Source: CAZBSE01 sp964610385 (GTDB taxonomy: Bacteria > Actinomycetota > Humimicrobiia > Humimicrobiales > Humimicrobiaceae). Taken from it: a stretch of 64,000 bases of DNA. A program made the position numbers and the translations under genes. Location of the stretch: the NCBI GenBank assembly GCA_964610385.1, contig CAZSXW010000004.1:124001-188000 (forward strand). The letters run 5' to 3'. Under the pieces are notes generated by a model that was not told the origin of the DNA, searched no databases, and saw only the letters and a program-made list of their open reading frames with translations. Of this stretch, positions 34,558 to 43,088 are shown piece after piece (positions within the stretch are counted from its first letter, which is position 1; the number at the start of each line of letters is the position of its first letter).

Positions 34558-36687
34558 CTACAGCGTAAAGCTTTCATATTTACCGTCTTTAAGATTTTTA
34601 CCGGTTTTATCAAATAACTCTTTTATATGATCATCCATAGTGAGATAGAATATCTGCCACCCTTTTTTTGATATTTCCGCAAGTTTATTTATCAGGATTT
34701 TTCTTTTTTGCCAGTCTGAATGCTGAAATGCATCATCAAGGATCAGGAACAGGGCATCTTTTCCCAGAAGTTTTGATGTGAACCCGATCCTGAGAGCCAG
34801 CATCACTTGTTCTTTGGCTCCCGTGCTTAAATCCTTTATATCGAAATCATCATACTGGTCTGAGACAATAAGTCTGCTGTCATCAAGTGTAAGCCTGCTG
34901 TATCTCTGAGTGATGTCTTTTAAGGGACCGAGGACTACCTGTGACTTCAGCCCTTCCTGTATCTTGGCGTCTTCTTCAAGGCGGAGTTCAGAGATTATCT
35001 TATGAACGCTGAAGCCTGCTACAATACCGGCGGTGACATCTCTTAATTCATTTTGAACCTCCTGCCTTTTCCCCCTTAGATTTTCAATAAGTTCTTCCCA
35101 GCCGATGCTGGGCTCGTCTCCGGTCTTTTCACAGATCCTGTATTTAAGTTTTTGTATCCTGTCTTCCCTGTTTTCTACCTCCTCACGTATCTGTTCGAGT
35201 CTTGACTGGATTTCCTGGTATTGGCGCTGATCGTATTTTATCTTTACATCTTCCGAAAGATAATCGGTTTCCGGTATCCCCAGTTTTCGTATCTCATCTT
35301 TTTCCCTGTCTATACGGTCTCTCAGGTCCCTGTTATTTTGCTTGAGACGGGCGATTACTGAGTTCCAGTCCTGCTCAGCGGCTTCTCTTCCGGTAAAAGC
35401 TGCTATCTTACGATTTATAGAGAGACGGAGTCCTTTAAGATCATTGCTAAGAGGATCGGTCTGTTCTTCTATAGTGTCTGACCTGTTTCTTGATTTCCTC
35501 TGGTTGTTTAGGGTTGCTTCAAGAAGAGCAATATCGGTAAGTATTTTTCCGGTTCTTTCCTTAAATCCTTCTTTGATTTTATCCAGTTCCTTGCTCTGAA
35601 CTCCCTGTTTAGAAAAGCTGCGGATTTTTCTTATATAAACAAGAAAGGAAACGATTGAGGCCAGAAAGAAAAATAATACGGAAAATAAAAATATATTCTG
35701 CGGGATGTTAAAGAAACTCTGGTTCAAGAAAAATAAAACTGCGGCAGCAGTAGCAGCAGCTGCGAAAATATAGCCTAATACAGCCAGGAATTTTGAGGGT
35801 GTTTTTACGGTCTTTGTAGAAATATCCCTGTAATAGGACAGGGCGCTTTCCAGCCATTCCAGGTCTTCGCTGTCTTTTAGAGCTTTTTTATGATTTTCTT
35901 CCAGCTGTCCGTAAGATTCTTTTTTATCCGAATATCGTGAAACGTCTGTTTCTATTTTATTCAATTCATCTTCGGGGATATTCTTTAACCTGGTATCCAG
36001 TTCTTTTATTCTTTCCGAGATAATATAAGCCTGGTGTTTTTTTGCCCTGTCAAGGTATGACAGCCTGCCTTCCAGGATCTTCTCCTCTATCCTGCAGGTT
36101 TTTATTATCCCCTGGGTGTATTCAGATTCTATTTCTTCAAACAATTTTTCAATATTTTCCAGTTCGCTTTTTTTAACAATATACTGTTTACCTTCACCGG
36201 CCTTTGCGATGCCTATCCTGCTGCCTTCTACCTCTGCATTTTTTACTGTCCTTGAAATATTGGTATCGCTGTCTATCTTATCCAGTATGTTTATGCCGGA
36301 CAGTACTTCCTTGATAAAGGATTTACTTATACCTTCGCCGTTTTCTATTCCGGCTTCTCCGCCCTTTACTACAAGTAACTTTGCAATTGAGACAGGAAGC
36401 CCTTTTTCACTGACTGCCAGGTAGTCCTCCAATTTTTTAGAAGAAGCGGGAAAAAAGTCAACCGACTGTTTTTCAAGGCCGCTTATGGAAACTTTTCCCT
36501 TTCCCCCCGTTCTTAAATAACTCCACCGGCTGATATTCTTAAATAATGAGCGGATTATAAATTCGGTGAGAAACGTCTTTCCCTTCTCATTTATACTATA
36601 TATCAGGTTAAATATGCCGAATCTACCGGTAAAACTCTTGATCGGCCCCAGTTCTTTTACTGATATCTTGTCAATCTTTATTCCCAT
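34558..36687 (-). CDS. YhaN-like membrane-anchored SMC/SbcC-type ATPase
   Basis: 709 residues. An N-terminal P-loop region reads SINEKGKT (residues 31-38), i.e. GK-Thr is kept but the first Gly is Ser. Long coiled coils follow, interrupted by two membrane helices at about 300-321 and 331-352. The C-terminal part has the ABC signature DLSTGAKEQVMLALRIG and Walker B LFLILDDAFQHSDW. The layout matches Bacillus YhaN, an SbcC relative. With the upstream nuclease (24-bp gap) it forms a YhaO/YhaN-like pair that would process DNA ends near the membrane. Confidence 0.8.
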   Translation of the reverse strand: MGIKIDKISVKELGPIKSFTGRFGIFNLIYSINEKGKTFLTEFIIRSLFKNISRWSYLRTGGKGKVSISGLEKQSVDFFPASSKKLEDYLAVSEKGLPVSIAKLLVVKGGEAGIENGEGISKSFIKEVLSGINILDKIDSDTNISRTVKNAEVEGSRIGIAKAGEGKQYIVKKSELENIEKLFEEIESEYTQGIIKTCRIEEKILEGRLSYLDRAKKHQAYIISERIKELDTRLKNIPEDELNKIETDVSRYSDKKESYGQLEENHKKALKDSEDLEWLESALSYYRDISTKTVKTPSKFLAVLGYIFAAAATAAAVLFFLNQSFFNIPQNIFLFSVLFFFLASIVSFLVYIRKIRSFSKQGVQSKELDKIKEGFKERTGKILTDIALLEATLNNQRKSRNRSDTIEEQTDPLSNDLKGLRLSINRKIAAFTGREAAEQDWNSVIARLKQNNRDLRDRIDREKDEIRKLGIPETDYLSEDVKIKYDQRQYQEIQSRLEQIREEVENREDRIQKLKYRICEKTGDEPSIGWEELIENLRGKRQEVQNELRDVTAGIVAGFSVHKIISELRLEEDAKIQEGLKSQVVLGPLKDITQRYSRLTLDDSRLIVSDQYDDFDIKDLSTGAKEQVMLALRIGFTSKLLGKDALFLILDDAFQHSDWQKRKILINKLAEISKKGWQIFYLTMDDHIKELFDKTGKNLKDGKYESFTL

Positions 36688-36711
36688 AAATTTTTTAATC
36701 CCGAAGTATCA

Positions 36712-37773
36712 TTATTCTTTTAAGATTATATGAAGAGCTTTTTCCATAATATCTTCCTTCGAAGTTATCCGGTCGTCCCAGTCAAGTTTTTCTATCTCAT
36801 CCCTTATTTTTTCTACTACGGCTGTTCTCTCAGGATCATCAAATACTGAGACTTCGGTGAGGTCAGGCTCTTCATTATCGTAAAAGGTAAAATCTTTAAA
36901 TGCCTTTTTAATTACCTCAAGTAGCTTATTTTTATCAGAAGTGTATCCTTTGACTTTTAACCGCATCCTTATTTTTTGTATGTCATTTTTATCGACATCC
37001 CATACCTTTACCATCTCATCAGTCTTTCTTTTGATATATTCGAACTCATTTTTGACGGGGAGGGATATAAGAGTCTCATTATAGAATATGATATCGGTGT
37101 CTATTACTTTTTCAGTTATATCAAAATTATTGGTGTCTATGATTAAAAAATTCCTCCTGCCGGTTTCATTTATATCCAGACCGCAGGGTGATCCGGGATA
37201 ATATACCTTCCCCAGATTCATTTTCTTGTGTATATGTCCCAGAATGACTTTGACTGGGTTGTAGTACTGGATATCATTCCTGGTCAGTGGCATATAAATA
37301 CCAGGCTCGTAAGGGTTTGGATCACGGAGGCCGGCGGTATAATCACCATGGCCGATAAGTATCCATGGTCCGGTAAGGTCTTTTTTATATTCTGCCGCTG
37401 CTTCTCCCATAGACTTTGTCGGCTGGTAAGGTATAAAGAGAAAAAAAGCGGGGGGATTTCCAAATCCGGCAATCTCGGTTTTGTCAAATATTTTTATATT
37501 TTCAGAAGTAAAGTCCTTCTGGCTGATGGACGGGTCGTGATTTCCGGGGATTACAAAGAATTTGATGCGATGCCGGGTATATTTTTCGCTTTTACAGAAC
37601 TGATCGAATTCGGAGTAATTCCGGCTTTCCTGGTTGAAAAGATCACCTGCGATTATAAGATTGGTGATGTCTTCGGAAATCATCTTATCCAGGATATCTG
37701 ACAGTGCATTCCATCTTTCGGGAGATTTTTCTTTTGTTTTCAGATGTACATCTGCTGTGACTGCTATTTTCAT
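36712..37773 (-). CDS. YhaO/SbcD-like DNA exonuclease (metallophosphoesterase)
   Basis: 353 residues. Two-metal phosphoesterase motifs in order: ADVHLK (Asp8, His10), IAGDLFN, VIPGNHDPS, LIGHGDY and ILGHIHKKMNL. This is the Mre11/SbcD set for exonuclease activity. The C-terminal third (about 230-353) is a capping/ATPase-interaction region. It is the first gene of the pair with the YhaN-like ATPase, divergent from the methyltransferase across a 221-bp AT-rich gap with no other feature I can name. Confidence 0.85.
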   Translation of the reverse strand: MKIAVTADVHLKTKEKSPERWNALSDILDKMISEDITNLIIAGDLFNQESRNYSEFDQFCKSEKYTRHRIKFFVIPGNHDPSISQKDFTSENIKIFDKTEIAGFGNPPAFFLFIPYQPTKSMGEAAAEYKKDLTGPWILIGHGDYTAGLRDPNPYEPGIYMPLTRNDIQYYNPVKVILGHIHKKMNLGKVYYPGSPCGLDINETGRRNFLIIDTNNFDITEKVIDTDIIFYNETLISLPVKNEFEYIKRKTDEMVKVWDVDKNDIQKIRMRLKVKGYTSDKNKLLEVIKKAFKDFTFYDNEEPDLTEVSVFDDPERTAVVEKIRDEIEKLDWDDRITSKEDIMEKALHIILKE

Positions 37774-37994
37774 TTCCGATGCTTTAGATTAAAATATAAA
37801 ACTCCTGGTTGAAGGAGAATTGCCTTTAAACCGTCCGTATACATTATATATAATATACTTTAATTTAAAGCTAAGTCCAGATGTTTTCTTTTAAATCCTG
37901 GGATTCGGCTTTATTACAAACGCATATTATAGTTATTATGTTATTATAGGATTGTGGGAAAAAGTAAAAACAGGAATTTAATAAACGTTTTCTG

Positions 37995-38753
37995 ATGAAA
38001 GAGAAAAATTTTAATTTCAGCCCTGAGTTCTATGACCTTCAGGTAAACTGGAAGGAAAGATTAAAAAAGGAAAAGTATTTCTTTTCCGGGGTATTTAAAA
38101 AGAACAATATAGAAAGTGTTCTTGATATAGGGTGCGGTACGGGACATCACGCACAGCTTTTTTCCGGGTATGTAAAAAAGGTAGTTGCAATAGACCCTTT
38201 GGAAAAAAATATAAATTATGCTGCCAAAAACATAATAAAATCGGCCAATGTCACTTTAATCAAGGAAGGGTTCGAAGGGCTGGACAAGATCCCGTCCAGC
38301 GATTTTGACCTTATAACCACTCTGGGGAACACTCTGTCTATTTTAGGAGACCGGAGAAAGATAAAGCAGGCTCTAAAAAGAATGAGAAAGAAGCTGACTG
38401 GTAGAGGGCTGGCCATAGCCCAGTTCCTGAACTTTAACTCCGGTGTAATGGAAAAGAACAGGTTTTACCAGCCGAAGGTATTCGAGGAGGACGGAAAGAC
38501 CTATATTTTTATCAAGCATTTTGAATACGGAAAAATAAAAACCAGGGTAGACTTTATAATCACTGTGTTAAATGAAAATAGGGTTGAGGACTTTTTTGTA
38601 AACTCTTCATTTCTCTGTACCTTGAAAGTAAATCTGTTCTTAAAGATGGCAAAGAATTCAGGATTTAAGAAAATCAAGCTTTTGGGGCCTGGAGGAAAAG
38701 GAGTTTTTGATCCCAAAAAAGATATAAGCCTTTATGCACTGATGTACAGGTAA
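37995..38753 (+). CDS. Class I SAM-dependent methyltransferase
   Basis: 252 residues. Motif I is VLDIGCGTGHHAQLF, followed by the acidic end of strand 2 (VVAIDPLEKN) and DFDLITTLGNTLSIL as motif IV region. No substrate-specific feature is recognised; small-molecule methylation is likely. It is convergent with endonuclease III (5-bp gap). Confidence 0.85.
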   Translation: MKEKNFNFSPEFYDLQVNWKERLKKEKYFFSGVFKKNNIESVLDIGCGTGHHAQLFSGYVKKVVAIDPLEKNINYAAKNIIKSANVTLIKEGFEGLDKIPSSDFDLITTLGNTLSILGDRRKIKQALKRMRKKLTGRGLAIAQFLNFNSGVMEKNRFYQPKVFEEDGKTYIFIKHFEYGKIKTRVDFIITVLNENRVEDFFVNSSFLCTLKVNLFLKMAKNSGFKKIKLLGPGGKGVFDPKKDISLYALMYR

Positions 38754-38758
38754 AGAAT

Positions 38759-39451
38759 CTAGGCATTTTCCTGGCCGTATCTGCAGTATTCCAAGAGTCT
38801 GCAGGCGGGGCATTTTGGCTTTTTAGCGAGACAAACGGCTCTTCCGTGTGCTATTATCCTGTGTGAAAAAACACTCCAGCTTTTTTTGGGGATTATTTTC
38901 ATAAGGTCAAACTCTATCTTTACCGGATCCGAGTTTATTGTAAGGCCTAGTCTATTTGAAATCCTCAGCACATGGGTATCGACTATTATGGCCTGCTTAC
39001 CAAATTTATTTGCCAGTACCACATTGGCAGTCTTTCTCCCAACACCGTGCAGGGAAGTGAGGTCTTCAATATTATCGGGGGTCTTTCCTTTAAATCTAGA
39101 GACTATGTCCTTTGAGCAGTTGATTATGCTTTTTGCCTTATTTCTATAGAAGCCCGTTGATCTTATATCTTCCTGAAGCCGGATAATATTTGCCCTGGCA
39201 AAATCAGCCGGTTTCCTGTATTTCTTAAAAAGCTCCGGTGTTAATTTGTTTACCAGCTTGTCGGTACTCTGTGCGGAAAGAATAGTAGCAATAAGAAGCT
39301 GAAAGGCATCTTTGTTCTTTAATGAAGTCGAATCGGCTTTGGGATATTCCCGGTTTAAGATCCTGATTATTTTTTTTATATTTTTTACCGCGGGTTCATA
39401 TACCAATCTATAGCTGCGTCCCTTTTTTTTAGTTTTTCTTTTATATTTCAT
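38759..39451 (-). CDS. nth: Endonuclease III
   Basis: Base-excision-repair DNA glycosylase/AP lyase for oxidised pyrimidines, 230 residues. Helix-hairpin-helix LHGVGRKTANVVL with the Schiff-base Lys140, catalytic Asp158 in VDTHVLRISNRLGL, and a [4Fe-4S] cluster with Cys207, Cys214, Cys217 and Cys223 in the normal C-x6-C-x2-C-x5-C spacing. The N terminus has an extra basic tail of about 15 residues. Last gene of a repair operon with polX, DUF763 and pcm. Confidence 0.95.
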   Translation of the reverse strand: MKYKRKTKKKGRSYRLVYEPAVKNIKKIIRILNREYPKADSTSLKNKDAFQLLIATILSAQSTDKLVNKLTPELFKKYRKPADFARANIIRLQEDIRSTGFYRNKAKSIINCSKDIVSRFKGKTPDNIEDLTSLHGVGRKTANVVLANKFGKQAIIVDTHVLRISNRLGLTINSDPVKIEFDLMKIIPKKSWSVFSHRIIAHGRAVCLAKKPKCPACRLLEYCRYGQENA

Positions 39452-39495
39452 ATTTACATCCTAATAAACCTGATACTTACTGGCCGTTGGTACTA

Positions 39496-41217
39496 CTATT
39501 TACCCCTTTTATTTTTCAAGTATTTTCCAATCTCCGCTGCTGAATATGTATTGGGGACATCTTCTTTTTCCAGCCAGCCTTTCCTGGCAATATTGACTCC
39601 GAATTTATAATCATTTAGATCCTTTAGGCTGTGCGCATCTGGATTAATAAATATCTTTACTCCCTTTTCCTTTGCATACTTGCACATCCTCCAGTCAAGG
39701 TCTAATCTGAACGGGCTTGCATTAAGTTCGATGTCTACATTGTTTTCCGCGGCTGCATTTATCACTCTTATCATATCAATTTTATAAGCATCCCTTGCCA
39801 GAAGCAGCCTTCCCGTAGGGTGTGCTATCATGGTAGTAAATCTGTTTTCAATGGCTTTTATGATTCTTTCCGTCATCTGCTCTTCACTTAAATTAAAACT
39901 GGAGTGTATTGCAGCAATAATAAAATCAAATCCGGACAGGATCTCATCGCTGTAATCGAGACTTCCGTCGAGAAGGATATCCGATTCTATTCCCTTGAAT
40001 ATTTTAAAGCCGGAGTATTTGCGGTTTAGACTGTCTATTTCCTTGAAGTACTTTTTTACATCCTCATCTTTCATTCCGCCTGCATAGGAAGCTGTCTTGC
40101 TGTGGTCGCTTATTCCTGCATACATAAGGCCTGATTTCATAAGCTGCTTGCAGACCTGCTCTATACTGCTTTTTCCATCGCTGTATGTAGTGTGGATATG
40201 GAATATCCCCTTAATATCCTTTTCCTCTATCAGTTTTGGGAGAGTCTTGTTTTTTGCCGCTTCGATCTCTCCGAAATTTTCTCTCAGCTCTGGCGGTATC
40301 CAGTCCATTGAAAAGAATGCGAATATGTCTTTTTCATCACTGCATTTGATAAGCCGGTCATTTTTAAACAGGCCATATTCATTCATTTTTATGTTATCTT
40401 TTTTAGCAGCTGTCCTCATAGCTGTATTGTGTTCCTTGCTTCCTGTAAAATGGTGGAGAGCATAGGGATACTGAAAATCTTCCACAGTTCTTATATCGAC
40501 ATTGATCCCGGATTTCAACCTGATACTTGATTTGGTGTCACCCTTTGCGATTATATCTTCCGCTTCATCCAGAGCGGTAAAAAAATCCATTACCTTTTTA
40601 GGGTGATCCGTGCTTGCAACTATATCTATATCTTTTACGACTCCTTTCTTGCGGCGCATACTTCCTGCAAGGCTTGCTCTTTTGACAAACTCATAGCTTT
40701 CTATTTTTTTATATATTTTCTCGGCTTCTTCTATCACAGAAGCATAAAGGAATTTACCCTTAAACCTTTTTAGTACTTCTATTCCTTTCAAGATGTTTTC
40801 CTGGGTTTTTTGGCCGAAATTGGGTAGATCTACAAGCCTATTTTCTATACAAGCGTATTCAAGTTCACCTGTGTTGCTTATGCCAAGATGGTCAAACAGG
40901 TATTTTATTTTTTTAGGCCCTATAGTATGTATTGCCAGCATTTCCACCAGTCCGGGCGGTACGGATTCCTTGAGCTCCTGATAGTATTTGAGTCTTCCGG
41001 TATCGATAAGTGTCTTTATCTTTTCTGCAATATGCGAACCTATTCCTTTTATGCTTTTAAGATCCTCTGTTTTGAGGTCCTTGTTCAGCTCTATATCCGA
41101 TGTCTCAAGAGCGCGGGCCGAGTTCTGATATGCTCTTATTTTAAAGGGATTTTCATCTTTTAATTCAAGAAGAACACTTATTTCCTTTAAAATCTTTATT
41201 ATTTCTTCTTTATCCAT
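39496..41217 (-). CDS. polX: DNA polymerase X with PHP domain
   Basis: Gap-filling repair polymerase with 3'-5' exonuclease, 573 residues. Helix-hairpin-helix N-terminal domain (KGIGSHIAEKI and further repeats), polymerase-beta-type palm with GSMRRKKGVVKDIDIV (Asp196, Asp198) and third metal ligand Asp241 in GINVDIRTV, then HHFTGSKEHN, and a C-terminal PHP domain (from about 335) starting FHIHTTYSDG and including SDHS, GIESDI, HSSF, HPTG, ELNASPFRLDL and NPDAH. All catalytic residues are intact. It starts within the DUF763 end (8-bp overlap). Confidence 0.95.
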   Translation of the reverse strand: MDKEEIIKILKEISVLLELKDENPFKIRAYQNSARALETSDIELNKDLKTEDLKSIKGIGSHIAEKIKTLIDTGRLKYYQELKESVPPGLVEMLAIHTIGPKKIKYLFDHLGISNTGELEYACIENRLVDLPNFGQKTQENILKGIEVLKRFKGKFLYASVIEEAEKIYKKIESYEFVKRASLAGSMRRKKGVVKDIDIVASTDHPKKVMDFFTALDEAEDIIAKGDTKSSIRLKSGINVDIRTVEDFQYPYALHHFTGSKEHNTAMRTAAKKDNIKMNEYGLFKNDRLIKCSDEKDIFAFFSMDWIPPELRENFGEIEAAKNKTLPKLIEEKDIKGIFHIHTTYSDGKSSIEQVCKQLMKSGLMYAGISDHSKTASYAGGMKDEDVKKYFKEIDSLNRKYSGFKIFKGIESDILLDGSLDYSDEILSGFDFIIAAIHSSFNLSEEQMTERIIKAIENRFTTMIAHPTGRLLLARDAYKIDMIRVINAAAENNVDIELNASPFRLDLDWRMCKYAKEKGVKIFINPDAHSLKDLNDYKFGVNIARKGWLEKEDVPNTYSAAEIGKYLKNKRGK

Positions 41218-42298
41218 AGAAATAAGAAAGCCTTTTTATTGCCTTTATTTTCTCTGTTCTACCAATTTTACTATCTTTAACAGCTTTGTGTAAAATATCA
41301 ATAGAAAGGTTATAGTTCTCCCTGTCAACCGGATAGGGAATACCGTCCTTGCCTCCGTGGGCGAAACTGAATCTTACCGGGTCTTTTATGCTGTATTTTA
41401 CTCCATATACCAGTTCCGAGATAAGTGCCAGTGCCCTTATTGTCTTTGGACCGACACCTTTCAACGAAAGAAGCTTCTCAAAATCTTCAGGCTTTTTCTG
41501 GTAGGTGGAGGTAAATATCTTCCCCAGTCTTTTTAGACTTATATCATCCAGTCTTATATGATGTCTTCTGGGGAGTGTATAATTTTTTTGGTGGTATTCT
41601 TTTATTTTTTTTAAATCTTCTATGATATTTTTCGGCTTTTCACAGGAAAGCAGGGTCATTGTTTTTCTTGCTTCATCGCTTTCCAGGGCAGTAAGATTTA
41701 TTACTCGGTCTTTTTTATCGCAGCAGATGGCTTTATGAGGTTCACGGATGTAACTTTCCAGACCTTCGGATGTCCAGTGATACCTTCTTGCCATTTTGTT
41801 TTCTTCATTCATTCCCTGCTGTATTACAGACCAGTCACTCCCGTCTTTGGTAAAGATGAAACAGTGATGGTAAAGCTGGTAACCGTCCTGAAGAGCGCTG
41901 CTGTCAACTTTGGCAATTATTTTGCTGCTGTATGTAAGACGAGTAAAGTCTTTTCCCATAAGGTCGGCTGCGTTTTCAATTTCAGCAGGGGTTTTTCTGG
42001 AAGTCCCTCCTTTACCGCCTGCTACAAAAAAACCCAGGTCTTTTTCCATTCCCTTGATGGATTCTTTTATTGCACCGCATACGGTGGTAGTGACACCGCT
42101 GGAGTGCCAGTCGAACCCGAGGACACATCCGAATGCCTGGAACCACAGGGGATCTGAAAGCCTCCGGATTATTTCTAATGTTCCATATTCGGAGACAATC
42201 ATTGAGATTATCTCTCTGGACAAGCCTTTCATCCTGGAAAACAGCCAGTATGGTGCTTTTCCCCTGTGAAGCGGAAGGTTTATAGTTCCTGTTCTCAT
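41210..42298 (-). CDS. DUF763 protein
   Basis: 362 residues of a family found mainly in archaea and deep-branching bacteria. It begins TGTINLPLHRGKAPYWLFSRM and contains GCVLGFDWHSSGVTTTVCGA and VAGGKGGTSRKTPAEI, all typical of the family. A helix-hairpin-helix-like stretch, LLSLKGVGPKTIRALALISELVYG, suggests DNA binding. The function is unknown; position between pcm and polX supports a DNA-repair role. Confidence 0.9.
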   Translation of the reverse strand: MRTGTINLPLHRGKAPYWLFSRMKGLSREIISMIVSEYGTLEIIRRLSDPLWFQAFGCVLGFDWHSSGVTTTVCGAIKESIKGMEKDLGFFVAGGKGGTSRKTPAEIENAADLMGKDFTRLTYSSKIIAKVDSSALQDGYQLYHHCFIFTKDGSDWSVIQQGMNEENKMARRYHWTSEGLESYIREPHKAICCDKKDRVINLTALESDEARKTMTLLSCEKPKNIIEDLKKIKEYHQKNYTLPRRHHIRLDDISLKRLGKIFTSTYQKKPEDFEKLLSLKGVGPKTIRALALISELVYGVKYSIKDPVRFSFAHGGKDGIPYPVDRENYNLSIDILHKAVKDSKIGRTEKIKAIKRLSYFYG

Positions 42299-42344
42299 AG
42301 TAAAAGAAAGTTATTATGCCTTTCAGAGATATATCAATATTTTT

Positions 42345-43007
42345 CTACTTTCTTGTCAGAGGTACAAAAGCTACGTCGCATATATGTATTTTTTTAATTT
42401 GTCTGCCGTTTTTTATCACTTTATAGAGTATCTGGTTCCAGCTTGATGGGCCTACCGGGATTACCATAATGCCGCCGTCTTTTAACTGATCGATAAACGA
42501 TTGAGGGATATGATCCGGGGCTGCGGTCACGATTATCCTGTCATATGGTGAATGTTCTTCCCATCCGAGGTAACCGTCATGATTACTCATTTTTATGTTT
42601 TTATATTTTTTCAACAGTTTCTTATTCTTAATGTAAAGGGCAGTGATTATTTCTACTGTGTAGATCTCCCTTGATATTTCTGCAAGCACAGCCACCTGGT
42701 AGCCTGAACCGGTACCGATTTCAAGAATTTTTTCTTTTCCGGATAAATCCAGGCTTTCAGTCATAAGTGCTACTATGTAGGGCTGCGATATAGTCTGCCC
42801 GTGTCCGATTGGAAGGGGCCTGTCATCGTAAGCAGAATTTTTATATAAATCGTCCACAAAAATATGCCTTGGCACTTTTTTTAAGGCATCAATGACTTTT
42901 TTATCCTTTATTCCTCGGGATATTATCTGATTCTGGATCATATTTTCTCTAAGAGATTGATATCTTTGATCGTCTGCCGGGGCAGAATTATTATTTGGGC
43001 TTTTCAT
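42345..43007 (-). CDS. pcm: Protein-L-isoaspartate O-methyltransferase
   Basis: Repairs isoaspartyl damage in proteins using S-adenosylmethionine. 220 residues with RHIFVDDLYKNSAYDDRPLPIGHGQTISQP, motif I LEIGTGSGYQVAVLAE and IIVTAAPDHIPQSFIDQL, which together are diagnostic. First gene of the leftward group pcm-DUF763-polX-nth, divergent from the second PolX gene. Confidence 0.95.
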   Translation of the reverse strand: MKSPNNNSAPADDQRYQSLRENMIQNQIISRGIKDKKVIDALKKVPRHIFVDDLYKNSAYDDRPLPIGHGQTISQPYIVALMTESLDLSGKEKILEIGTGSGYQVAVLAEISREIYTVEIITALYIKNKKLLKKYKNIKMSNHDGYLGWEEHSPYDRIIVTAAPDHIPQSFIDQLKDGGIMVIPVGPSSWNQILYKVIKNGRQIKKIHICDVAFVPLTRK

Positions 43008-43088
43008 AAATTATATTATTTTATAATATAATAATAATCTGTTTTAGGCATTTCTAATAAATGATTATAGCATAGAAAATATTATAAG

